Assembly (NCBI RefSeq): GCF_024282095.1 | Contig: NZ_JAMWZS010000002.1 | Location: 1-64,000, forward strand | Source: Nitrosomonas sp. | GTDB taxonomy: Bacteria > Pseudomonadota > Gammaproteobacteria > Burkholderiales > Nitrosomonadaceae | Direction of reading: 5' to 3' | DNA length: 64,000 nucleotides | Shown: one piece after another, positions 7,536-14,995 of the stretch | Position numbering within the stretch: the first letter of the stretch is position 1 | How the letters are laid out: each line of letters starts with the position of its first letter | Notes under the pieces: model-generated | Told to the model about the DNA's origin: nothing | The model's input: the letters and a program-made list of their open reading frames with translations, nothing else | Database searches by the model: none | Made by a program: the position numbers and the translations under genes

Positions 7536-7952
7536 TTATTGTCCGGAAGGCTGCGGCGCTACTTGTAGCCAACCCGCCGGGCAATTTTTTACGTATGGGT
7601 AGTAACCTTCAGGGTTTTGGCAATAGTACCAATAACTGATTTGTGGCTGAGCTGGTTGTACCTGTGGTTGCTGTACATAAACCGGCGGTGACGTCGGTAC
7701 GATCACAGTTTGTGGATAAGCATAAGCAGGTGGATAGTAAAAAGGATAGCCATAACCATATCCGCCATAACCATACCCACCGAAGCCATAGCCACCATAC
7801 CCGTAACCACCATAAAATCCAGGGCCGAAGTAACCTAGGCCAATACTTAAATGACTGTGACTATGCCCTCCACCTCGCGCCCAAACAGAACTGTTTGTTA
7901 TGAATGTCATAAGCAGCACGATTGCTAGATATGTCAATTTCATATTTTTCAT
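7536..7952 (-). CDS. Exported Gly/Tyr-rich repeat protein
   Basis: A 138-residue protein with a signal peptide (cleavage near SSVWA). Next comes a short His/Ser segment, then tandem GYGGYGFGGYGYGG-type repeats (about residues 43-70), a Pro/Gln-rich linker and a C-terminal domain YWYYCQNPEGYYPYVKNCPAG with WLQV. That Cys-containing tail is common in small proteobacterial surface proteins annotated as hypothetical. It probably sits in the envelope or outside the cell. The gene starts the two-gene unit with the lipoprotein at 6957. Confidence 0.75.
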   Translation of the reverse strand: MKNMKLTYLAIVLLMTFITNSSVWARGGGHSHSHLSIGLGYFGPGFYGGYGYGGYGFGGYGYGGYGYGYPFYYPPAYAYPQTVIVPTSPPVYVQQPQVQPAQPQISYWYYCQNPEGYYPYVKNCPAGWLQVAPQPSGQ

Positions 7953-8153
7953 AGGAATCCCGGTGAATATTCGATATGGGTAGTGAGACAGAAACGTTAG
8001 ACTAGTACATTACTCCACAATTCCATCAGCGTGCAAAACTAGCTTTCCCATATAAAATAAAAATTCAATCACTCCTAATCCGGCCAGATGAAAAGTGGAG
8101 ACCTTCACCGCGCGGGGTGATCTATCTTGAAGAATGTGCTTTGAAGAAGTGCC

Positions 8154-8297
8154 ATGTCCAAAATTCCTAGCGATGAAATAGATGAGTCTGATGATGACGA
8201 GTTGCTTGCAAACAAAATCAATGTAAAAACAAGGGATAGCAAAGAAGCGCCCTTTTTATTACCGCCTTATTGCACGAAGACTGTTGAAAACATTTAG
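8154..8297 (+). CDS. Possible 47-residue acidic small protein
   Basis: ATG at 8154, TAG at 8295-8297. The translation begins MSKIPSDEIDESDDDELL and is acidic at the front, then mixed. No family recognised and only a weak ribosome binding site (GAAGAAG). It may be a chance ORF or the end of a lost gene. Confidence 0.2.
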   Translation: MSKIPSDEIDESDDDELLANKINVKTRDSKEAPFLLPPYCTKTVENI

Positions 8298-8388
8298 CAT
8301 TAAGGGGAAAGCAAAATAAAGTAAAACCGTATCAGGGATCCGGCGGCATGCCCTTCGCGCCGGACGGCAGCGCAATCCTTGAGCGTTA

Positions 8389-8516
8389 GCAGGCCCGTTG
8401 AAAAACGCTCTCGAGGCAAAAACCGGCGAGAAAGCGCAGTTTATGCGTAATCAATGCGCATTTTTTACCTGTTTTTAACACCGCAGCGGCAACGCAGATA
8501 GTCTTTCAACCAGCCT
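8389..8516 (-). mobile_element. Miniature inverted-repeat element, family 1, copy A
   Basis: Reverse complement reads GGCTGGTTGAAAGAC ... CATTGATTACGCATAAAC ... GCGTTTTTCAACGGGCCT. The ends are inverted repeats of each other and the core matches copies at 16364, 17062, 17868 and 55745. About 15 bp between core and far end are missing relative to the others. It stops 3 bp after the stop codon of the gene at 8520. Confidence 0.8.
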
Positions 8517-8519
8517 AAG

Positions 8520-9014
8520 TTAATGCAGCAATTGGTTTGCTGCTCGCTGCTGCTGGGGAAACAAATGAGTTATCTCTTCCTTGTGTATTTTAAAACTGTG
8601 CATGAAAGGGATAATTTTAAATTGAATAAATTTACTTAAGTCATTTTCTTTAGAGAAATTGGCAGCAAAGCGCATGAAAAAATCAAGCACCGTTTCCTCA
8701 TCAACTTGATGAAATGGTTGCAAGGTATGACTACACACTAAATGGCTTTTAGAACACAGGAAAGGTGTTAAACGTTGAAACTGTTCAAAATCTTCAGATT
8801 CATAATAACAACAAGTCAAAAGATTGGCGAAATTGTTCTCAAGGGCAGCTAAGCGCAAGTTATGGAAAAATGCAACAGTATGGAATTGAAAAGAATTTTC
8901 AGGAATCTGGATAGCAGTTTCATAATCAATCTCTGGAATATGCAAATCAGCGATACGTTGCAAATGATTAAATAATGAATAGCACCCTGCCCCTACTTGT
9001 TTATCTGTTTTCAT
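8520..9014 (-). CDS. Hypothetical protein, 164 residues
   Basis: No family recognised. Soluble, helix-rich and rich in Phe, His and Cys, with no signal peptide. Visible features are LFNHLQRIADLHIPEIDYE, a CCYYESEDFEQF stretch and a C-terminal HLFPQQQRAANQLL. Several aromatic and His residues (HTVAFFHNLRL, LVCSHTLQPFHQVD) could bind a metal or cofactor, but no known motif fits. The ATG at 9014 has GAGGTG six bases upstream; the longer frame would use GTG at 9023. A family 1 miniature element follows the stop codon. Confidence 0.6.
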   Translation of the reverse strand: MKTDKQVGAGCYSLFNHLQRIADLHIPEIDYETAIQIPENSFQFHTVAFFHNLRLAALENNFANLLTCCYYESEDFEQFQRLTPFLCSKSHLVCSHTLQPFHQVDEETVLDFFMRFAANFSKENDLSKFIQFKIIPFMHSFKIHKEEITHLFPQQQRAANQLLH

Positions 9015-9124
9015 TGGATTCACCTCTAACTATAGTGACAATTTAATTAAAAGTTTGTTTCTGACTTTCAACCAAACAAAATAAGACGAAACAAGTATAA
9101 CTCCATGAAATTATAGCCAATGCT

Positions 9125-9352
9125 TTAAAAAAGCAGGTTATAGGGTCTATTTGTAATAAATTTGTTTAAAGTCTTCTTGGGCACAGCCCACCCATAATTG
9201 ATGACAACCTGGCAGGTATCAGGAACGATGTTAAGACGTTGTGTTTTATGGCTATAACAAGCGCAATTAGTCTTATGGCAACACAAACTGCGACCAATCA
9301 ACCGCATCAAAAAGCATTGAGAGCGATTCTTCAGTACTCGGCAATTTAACAT
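9125..9352 (-). CDS. Doubtful 75-residue Cys-rich ORF
   Basis: No family recognised. It carries LCCHKTNCACYSHKTQRLN and no signal peptide. The gap it fills (9015-9412) contains nothing else. It may be a fragment of a lost gene. Confidence 0.2.
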   Translation of the reverse strand: MLNCRVLKNRSQCFLMRLIGRSLCCHKTNCACYSHKTQRLNIVPDTCQVVINYGWAVPKKTLNKFITNRPYNLLF

Positions 9353-9412
9353 TTTATTGATATTCGTTTAGCCTCAAAGTGGAGATATCGCTTTGATAGT
9401 TCATGACCAGAT

Positions 9413-9784
9413 CTATTTTTGATTGCCACCTTCCATGTGGAACCTGTGGAGGATACGATGTACGACAGGTGCGAGAATAACGCCAGCGGCAACGATAACA
9501 GTTAGGCCGCAATAAAGCGCATACAGACCTGCAAAGAGCTTGCCGCCAAAAGTAATTGGTGTATCTACAGGTCCCATTCCGCCCAGTAACATTGACGCAT
9601 TTAGGAATGCATCAATCCAACTCAGTCCTTCAAGGATGTGATAGCCGACCATACCGATGAGCAAGGAAAGTGCTATGAGTACGAGTGAGATAATACCGCT
9701 GTGAGCCAGTCGGATAATGAACTGATGCGGAGGAATTACGGGCTGAGCTCGATGCTCAAATTCAGGGAATAGCTTTTTCACCAT
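9413..9784 (-). CDS. Small two-helix membrane protein, ion-channel-like
   Basis: A 123-residue inner-membrane protein. A first transmembrane helix (about 28-50, SGIISLVLIALSLLIGMVGY) is followed by an amphipathic segment SWIDAFLNASMLLGGMGPVD and a second helix (about 80-105, LFAGLYALYCGLTVIVAAGV). This matches the TM1-pore helix-TM2 layout of two-transmembrane potassium channels, but the selectivity filter TVGYGD is replaced by LGGMGP. It may be a channel relative with altered selectivity or a non-conducting homologue. It stands alone, just after a miniature element. Confidence 0.65.
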   Translation of the reverse strand: MVKKLFPEFEHRAQPVIPPHQFIIRLAHSGIISLVLIALSLLIGMVGYHILEGLSWIDAFLNASMLLGGMGPVDTPITFGGKLFAGLYALYCGLTVIVAAGVILAPVVHRILHRFHMEGGNQK

Positions 9785-9835
9785 GCGTCCAACGAAACAT
9801 ACACAACATTAATCAAGTCAGCCCCAGGAGTCTGC

Positions 9836-9981
9836 CGGACTTAAGGGCAATCGTAGCGAGCCGAGTGGAAGAACGAGTGCGGATTTTATCGATTTTGAAG
9901 CGCATAGTAGATCTATGCAACAATAAATTGAAGGAATATGAACCGTTATCCCACTGGCGCAGTCGATTGACCTTAAGTCCG
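9836..9981. mobile_element. Miniature inverted-repeat element, family 2
   Basis: The ends CGGACTTAAGGGCAATCG (9836-9853) and CGATTGACCTTAAGTCCG (9964-9981) are inverted repeats matching at 17 of 18 positions. The 110-bp interior has no ORF. One end overlaps the 3' end of srkA and supplies its TAA. No transposase is inside, so it would need one elsewhere. Only one copy is seen in this window. Confidence 0.7.
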
Positions 9982-10962
9982 ATAAGCCCCTAACGGCGGC
10001 TCGTCCATTAGCGCGATCTGTTCGCGTAATTCCAAAATGCGTTCTTCCCAATAACGTTGCGTATTAAACCACGGAAAGGCTTGCTTGAAGGCTGGATCGT
10101 CCCATCGCTGTGCCAGCCAGGCGGCGTAATGAATCAGACGCAAGGTACGTAGAGCTTCGATCAGATACAACTCACTTGAATCAAAATCGTAAAAATCTTC
10201 ATACCCCGCCAACACGTCATTCAACTGCCGCACCATATCTGCACGTTCGCCCGACAATAACATCCACAAATCCTGCACAGCCGGCCCCATACGGCTATCG
10301 TCAAAATCCACGAAGTGCGGACCGCTTTCCGTCCACAGCACATTGCCCGCATGGCAATCGCCATGCAGACGTAGCGCTTTCACATTGCTGCCGGCACGTG
10401 CAAAGCAATGACGCACACCCGTCAGTGCCAGCTCTGCTACGCTGCGATAGGCAACCTCGAGATCAATCGGGATAAAATGATTGGTCAGTAAGAAATCAAG
10501 CGGTTCTACACCAAAGCTCGCTATGTCCAGTGTGGGGCGATGCTGAAACGGCTTGAGTGCGCCAATGGCGTGGATGCGACCCAGAAAGCGCCCCATCCAT
10601 TCCAGCGTGTTGCGATCTTCAAATTCAGGTGCCCGTCCACCGCGTTTGGAAAAAATGGCGAAACGAAACCCTTCGAAGGTGTGGAGTGTTTTTCCACCCA
10701 ACACCAATGCAGGTACCACAGGAATTTCGCGCTCGACCAACTCCTGCACGAAAGCGTGTTCTTCCAGTATGGTTTCATCCGTCCAGCGCTCCGACCGGTA
10801 GAATTTTGCTATCAGCGGCAAACCGTCTTCCATACCGACCTGATAGACGCGATTCTCGTAGCTGTTAAGTGCCAATAGGCGGCCATCGCTATGGCATCCC
10901 AGGCTGTCCAACGCGTTCATGACGCAATCAGGGGTCAGTGAAGAGAAAGTTGGCGATGTCAC
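9973..10962 (-). CDS. srkA: Stress response kinase A (YihE/SrkA-type protein kinase)
   Basis: A 329-residue cytosolic kinase with the aminoglycoside-phosphotransferase fold. SrkA is a Ser/Thr protein kinase that counters stress-induced cell death in Escherichia coli. N-lobe: LNSYENRVYQVG, then IAKFYRSERW with the ATP-binding lysine, and EEHAFVQEL. Catalytic loop: LHGDCHAGNVLW. Metal-binding motif: FVDFDDSRMGPAVQDLWML. Length is normal for the family. The final codons CGG-ACT-TAA are the terminal repeat of the family 2 miniature element, so the natural C-terminus was probably a little different. DUF1415 lies upstream, 23 bp away, on the same strand. Confidence 0.92.
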   Translation of the reverse strand: MTSPTFSSLTPDCVMNALDSLGCHSDGRLLALNSYENRVYQVGMEDGLPLIAKFYRSERWTDETILEEHAFVQELVEREIPVVPALVLGGKTLHTFEGFRFAIFSKRGGRAPEFEDRNTLEWMGRFLGRIHAIGALKPFQHRPTLDIASFGVEPLDFLLTNHFIPIDLEVAYRSVAELALTGVRHCFARAGSNVKALRLHGDCHAGNVLWTESGPHFVDFDDSRMGPAVQDLWMLLSGERADMVRQLNDVLAGYEDFYDFDSSELYLIEALRTLRLIHYAAWLAQRWDDPAFKQAFPWFNTQRYWEERILELREQIALMDEPPLGAYRT

Positions 10963-10985
10963 CGTTAGATCTCTTTGCGCATAGA

Positions 10986-11558
10986 TTAATTTTCCAAAAG
11001 AGGACTGACCTTGGCCAGCCCCAAGTCATTCCAGCCTGTGTGCCCCAAACAACGCAGTGTCTCTATATTCTTATCGAATATTTTCCCGGCTTCGGGAAAA
11101 GCCGACACCGCCTGCACGATACTAGCTTCGCGCAACAAGTGCAGCATGGGATACGGCGATCGATTGGTGTAGTTCTCGATATCGTCAGGCTGCGTCCCGG
11201 CAAATTGATACTGCGGGTGAAAACTGGCCACTTGCAACACATTTTCCAAGTCCATGTCCTCCAGCGCAGCATCGACTACATCGAGAAAATCGTTGTAGTC
11301 GATAAAATCGGTGAGCACATAAGGATGAACCAGCAGGGTTGTATCGACACTGACTGCGGGTGTTTCAGCCAGCATTTCCAGCGCTTGCATGAGGTCTTTT
11401 AGCAAATCCTCATGCGTTGTCGCACTGCTCACCACATAGCTTATCTGATTTTTCACGTGTACGGCCTTGGCGAATGGGCACAGATTGAGACCAATGACGG
11501 CCCGCTCCAGCCATAGTTTGGTCGCAGCTATGATTTTTTCGTTGGTTGTGATATTCAT
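10986..11558 (-). CDS. DUF1415 family protein
   Basis: A 190-residue cytosolic protein of the DUF1415 family, function unknown. Family features: WLERAVIGLNLCPFAK near the N-terminus, then TTLLVHPYVLTDFIDYNDFL, VASFHPQYQFAGTQPDDIEN and NRSPYPMLHLLREASI. The conserved Cys and the FHPQY motif suggest an active or binding site. It is the gene before srkA, in the same direction. Confidence 0.9.
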   Translation of the reverse strand: MNITTNEKIIAATKLWLERAVIGLNLCPFAKAVHVKNQISYVVSSATTHEDLLKDLMQALEMLAETPAVSVDTTLLVHPYVLTDFIDYNDFLDVVDAALEDMDLENVLQVASFHPQYQFAGTQPDDIENYTNRSPYPMLHLLREASIVQAVSAFPEAGKIFDKNIETLRCLGHTGWNDLGLAKVSPLLEN

Positions 11559-11634
11559 TTTAATTGTAGATACTCCAGAATATTAAGTCATGCTCGCCAA
11601 CATGACTGACAGTTGCGCATTCGTTTCAGCAGAA

Positions 11635-12051
11635 TTACTCCTCTTCAATCTTACCCCGTAGCGACTTTCTTCGACTCTGAATCGCTTTACCTTCCAAACG
11701 TTTTATCTTGGAAGCTTTTGTTGGCTGAGTGGGTTTTCGCGGTTTCATCCGGACAATAACGCTTTTGATCATTTCCCGCAGCCGGTTGAGTGCATCTTCT
11801 TTGTTCTTGATCTGGCTACGATGTCGCTGCGCCTTGATGATAACGACACTTTCATTCGAGATTCGATTATCCTTTAAATTCAGTAATCTTTCTTTGTATA
11901 TTTCTGGCAATGATGAAGCCCTGATATCAAACCGCAAATGAATCGCGGTCGACACTTTATTGACATTCTGTCCGCCGGAGCCCTGTGAGCGTACCGCTTG
12001 TATTTCGATCTCAGCCAAGGGTATTGCGATATTGCCTGATATTCTCAACAT
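11635..12051 (-). CDS. arfB: Alternative ribosome-rescue factor ArfB (peptidyl-tRNA hydrolase)
   Basis: ArfB (YaeJ) releases peptides from ribosomes stalled on mRNAs without a stop codon. The catalytic GGQ lies in QAVRSQGSGGQNVNKVSTAI, and the basic C-terminal tail (RKPTQPTKASKIKRLEGKA) that enters the empty mRNA channel is complete. With the ATG at 12051 the product is 138 residues, matching the usual about 140. An in-frame ATG at 12084 would add 11 residues (MNQEEEIERLT) not seen in the family. No strong ribosome binding site decides between them. It is not a full release factor, since the codon-recognition domain is absent. Confidence 0.9.
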   Translation of the reverse strand: MLRISGNIAIPLAEIEIQAVRSQGSGGQNVNKVSTAIHLRFDIRASSLPEIYKERLLNLKDNRISNESVVIIKAQRHRSQIKNKEDALNRLREMIKSVIVRMKPRKPTQPTKASKIKRLEGKAIQSRRKSLRGKIEEE

Positions 12052-12755
12052 GGTTAGCCGCTCAATTTCCTCTTCTTGATTCATGTCATGATTTAGTAAT
12101 AAGCGGAATCACCCAATTCATACCTCCGGAAAGATACTGCTGATCCAAGTTACGCTGATTGATGAGCTATCGCACGGCCTAACAAGCCTGTTGCTGTTAA
12201 GACAATCACTGGTCAGACTTATTTACCATCCTGACCGGCATTCAAAAATACCGCCTCTGGCATTATGCCATTGTCTGCGGGTGTCCAGCGGCCTGTGATA
12301 GCAATACCTGTTTATCCTGTCAGATGAATGGTTATCGAATCAACTACGAATCGATGACCATTTACGCCGATCTTTATTGCTTTGATATGACAACATCGTA
12401 ATTCACCACAATCTCATGATTGATGTAATACTCAAAATAAAATAGTAAAATAAAACAAAATAATGAGATGGGTTCATGTAACTTTTAAAACGAGTAATCC
12501 TACTAAACGTTTTGAGAGAGCGGGTGCTTGTACTTCAGCCTCAGCATTTTTATGTCGCCACACAAGGAACTGAATCTGTTAGTTATCGAGAATGAGCATG
12601 TTATCTGCAATTAAGAAAAAGAATTCACCCTATGAATTAGCAAGTCTTCTGAAAATGACATCATTCCAGTTTTGATGAACTAAAAGCCACAATCCGCTCA
12701 ACCACTTGTCGTGGACATTGCGCATTTACAAACCAACCCATATCGTCACACAAAG
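12052..12755. other. Long intergenic stretch before porin 2
   Basis: About 700 bp with no convincing gene on either strand. It becomes very AT-rich from about 12420. The 23-bp-period motif found before porin 1 is not here. Confidence 0.5.
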
Positions 12756-14105
12756 ATGAAATACTCAAAATGGCTGTTATTGGCCACAATAGGCAGTGTA
12801 CTTATTTTTATTACCGATTCGGCTACTCTGTATGCTGCAGGTACTTTAAAGAAATTTGTTAATGACAATCGAATAAAATTCGGCGGCTGGATTCATGGGG
12901 GCGCAACGCTTAATCCCAGCCAGACCAATGGGTTTAATGGCCCGGTTGCTTTTGCCGATCAAGCCAACCGTTTTCAGTTGAATCAATTTAATTTGTTCCT
13001 GCAGCGCTCGGTCGTATCTGAAACCAATAAATGGGATTTTGGCGGGCGTTTTGATTTTATGTTTGGTACAGATGCCATCTATACGCAAGCATTTGGTGTT
13101 CCAACTTTTGATGTACATTCCGGTGAACCTCTCCAAAGAAATAACTGGGATCTCAATATATGCTGCTCATCCACGCGCACCTATGGCATAGCACTCCCGC
13201 AAGCTTACCTGGAAGCACACGTGCCGATTGGTAAAAATGGACTCAATCTCAAAATGGGGCATTTTTATTCACCAACCGGTTTTGAAACAGTGCCGGCACC
13301 AGATAACTTTTTTTATACGCGTGCTTATTCTTTTAATGCCGGTGAGCCCTTTACGCACACCGGTTTGCAGGCAAACTATACCATTAACAATAATTGGGCA
13401 GTTTCCGGCAGTGCTGTGACTGGTAGCGCCACTGGCGGCTGGGACGGCGGATGGAATAGGCAGTTAGGTAACTGGGGCGGCATTGGCGGCATCACCTGGA
13501 CCAGCGATAACCATGCAACCTCACTGAATATTACCGGCACTTTTGGCGAGACTTCGGCACAAAACAGCGCAGCATGGGGAATGTATAATACGGTATTGCA
13601 ACACAAAATTAATCCCAAAACGCTGTTGGTTCTTCACCATGTTCACGGTTTCGCTAACAGCGTGTTATTGAATAACCTGAAGCACACCAACGTTGTCAAA
13701 GATGCTCAATGGATGGGTCTGGTCGCCCATTTATACTATGATCTTACCGAGCATGTATCGCTAGGCTTCCGGGGAGAGTGGTTTCGCGACCGGGACGGCT
13801 TTCGCAATCCATCGCCATTCCGGATCGCAGCAGCCACCAACATTGTGAATGGCGTACCCGTGAGTTATGCTGGCAATTTCAGCAGCGTAACCATTACGCC
13901 AGCGGATTATTATGCAGCGACTGTCGGGCTAAACTGGAAAGCAGCCAAGACACTAAAGCTTCAGTGGGATGCGATAAAAAAGCTCAGCATTCGTCCCAAC
14001 ATCCGTTATGACAGGGTCGATGCTTACCATACAGCGGCTTATAGACCGTTTGCCGGTCATAAGGATCAGATTCTGTTTTCGCTGGATTTCGTACTGCCCT
14101 TCTAA
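12756..14105 (+). CDS. Outer-membrane beta-barrel porin, OmpL/BBP2-like, paralogue 2
   Basis: A 449-residue outer-membrane barrel with a signal peptide (MKYSKWLLLATIGSVLIF, cleavage near LYAA) and a terminal LPF. It is closer to the porin at 14996 than to that at 895; shared blocks include GGWIHGGATLNPSQTNGFNG, FDFMFGTDAIYTQAFG, GHFYSPTGFETVPAPDNFFY and RPNIRYDRVDAYHTAAYRPF. The CC pair is kept. The ATG at 12756 is chosen; a GTG 45 bases upstream in frame adds a polar leader before the signal peptide. It is convergent with lipoprotein 2. Substrate unknown. Confidence 0.85.
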   Translation: MKYSKWLLLATIGSVLIFITDSATLYAAGTLKKFVNDNRIKFGGWIHGGATLNPSQTNGFNGPVAFADQANRFQLNQFNLFLQRSVVSETNKWDFGGRFDFMFGTDAIYTQAFGVPTFDVHSGEPLQRNNWDLNICCSSTRTYGIALPQAYLEAHVPIGKNGLNLKMGHFYSPTGFETVPAPDNFFYTRAYSFNAGEPFTHTGLQANYTINNNWAVSGSAVTGSATGGWDGGWNRQLGNWGGIGGITWTSDNHATSLNITGTFGETSAQNSAAWGMYNTVLQHKINPKTLLVLHHVHGFANSVLLNNLKHTNVVKDAQWMGLVAHLYYDLTEHVSLGFRGEWFRDRDGFRNPSPFRIAAATNIVNGVPVSYAGNFSSVTITPADYYAATVGLNWKAAKTLKLQWDAIKKLSIRPNIRYDRVDAYHTAAYRPFAGHKDQILFSLDFVLPF

Positions 14106-14153
14106 CCATCTCGCCATCTCGCATCAGCGGGAAGGCGAAGAAACTGAAAACCG

Positions 14154-14184
14154 CAACCGCCGATCTCACTCGACGGTTGTTTGA
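14154..14184 (+). terminator. Possible terminator of porin 2
   Basis: Arms CAACCG (14154-14159) and CGGTTG (14174-14179) followed by TTTG, 50 bp after the porin 2 stop codon. Short stem and short T run. Confidence 0.35.
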
Positions 14185-14191
14185 TCGATTC

Positions 14192-14617
14192 TCAAAGTTC
14201 TTTGTTACCGGAATACTCGGGGTTCTCCGTTGTAAGATCACGATCATCCGGATCGATTTCCGCTGTATTTATCTGACTATTCTGTTGTTCCATTGCCATT
14301 TTCCTATGAAGTTCAGCATATTTCAGGCTTTCTCTCAATGTTCTCTCATGTGCACGAATATTGGCCGACGTATGTGATGGCAAATCCAGGCCTTGCCTGC
14401 CATAGTAATAAGAACGTGCTTCATAGTCTTCAAGTATTTCTTTGTTCTCTTGTAGTCGTATTTTTGCTTCCTTGGCCAAGTTCTCGTAATGCTTTACCAA
14501 GGCTTCATGATCATTATCGGCAACCCCTACCGGAGCAACCACAGATGGACTCATTTGCGCGCAAGCAGCTAATACAGTCAGCGCAAGCAGCGGTATTAGA
14601 AGTTTTAGTGCTTTCAT
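14192..14617 (-). CDS. Small lipoprotein, YYGR-x-G family, member 2
   Basis: A 141-residue lipoprotein with signal LLALTVLAACAQ (lipobox LAAC). The mature helical part aligns without gaps to the proteins at 2551 and 53303: DHEALVKHYENLAKEAK, then DYEARSYYYGRQGLDLPSH and AELHRKMAMEQ. The C-terminus is a polar tail. The ATG at 14617 has GAGGG at good spacing. It is convergent with porin 2 and divergent from porin 3, so it sits between two porins. Its upstream region carries the 23-bp-period motif. Function unknown; the link to porins is inference from location and the shared motif. Confidence 0.78.
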   Translation of the reverse strand: MKALKLLIPLLALTVLAACAQMSPSVVAPVGVADNDHEALVKHYENLAKEAKIRLQENKEILEDYEARSYYYGRQGLDLPSHTSANIRAHERTLRESLKYAELHRKMAMEQQNSQINTAEIDPDDRDLTTENPEYSGNKEL

Positions 14618-14995
14618 AATGAATACCCTCCAAATATAAAACGCATGACATCATCTTAATTCGGCCGGTACGCTCTGTATATTGGGAAAACCATTGTTTT
14701 TCATTAATGGAAACCATTAACCATTTCCCGTGTAATACTTAGATAATTAAGCCATTTTCCGTAGAGTCCCATGCACAAAGCAAGAAAATTGCAACAAAAA
14801 CAAGCAATCAAAAATTGCCGGGAATGCAAAAGAAACTACCCTCCGGTCGCCATCCGGATGGGAATGTTTCATTAAAGCGTCTATAATCACGCCCGCATAT
14901 TTTATTCTGTAAAATACTTGAGTCGTCGTATGAAGTACCCAACAAATCCAATGCTGGCATAACACGCGCTTTTCTTCTTCCGGAATAGTCCCAGA
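14618..14995. other. Divergent intergenic region between lipoprotein 2 and porin 3
   Basis: About 380 bp. It contains the operator-like motif at 14681-14720. Short overlapping minus-strand ORFs here have no similarity to anything recognised and are left out. Confidence 0.5.
14681..14720 (-). promoter_or_regulatory. Tandem 23-bp-period operator-like motif upstream of lipoprotein 2
   Basis: GGGAAAACCATT (14684-14695) and TGGAAACCATT (14708-14718), ATT ends 23 bp apart. The second half is part of a perfect palindrome TTAATGG-TTT-CCATTAA on the minus strand. It begins 63 bp before the ATG at 14617. It could also act on the divergent porin 3, about 275 bp away. Confidence 0.6.

Larger units (their letters stand above)
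7956..8519. other. Gene-poor stretch with one tiny ORF and a repeat element
   Basis: About 560 bp. It contains a possible 47-codon ORF at 8154-8297, a GC hairpin (TCCGGCG / CGCCGGA, about 8338-8363) and the miniature element at 8389-8516. Confidence 0.5.

Noticed and set aside
10540..10878. Long plus-strand ORFs opposite srkA
   Set aside because: They are antisense shadows of the kinase gene; the minus-strand protein has clear kinase motifs.
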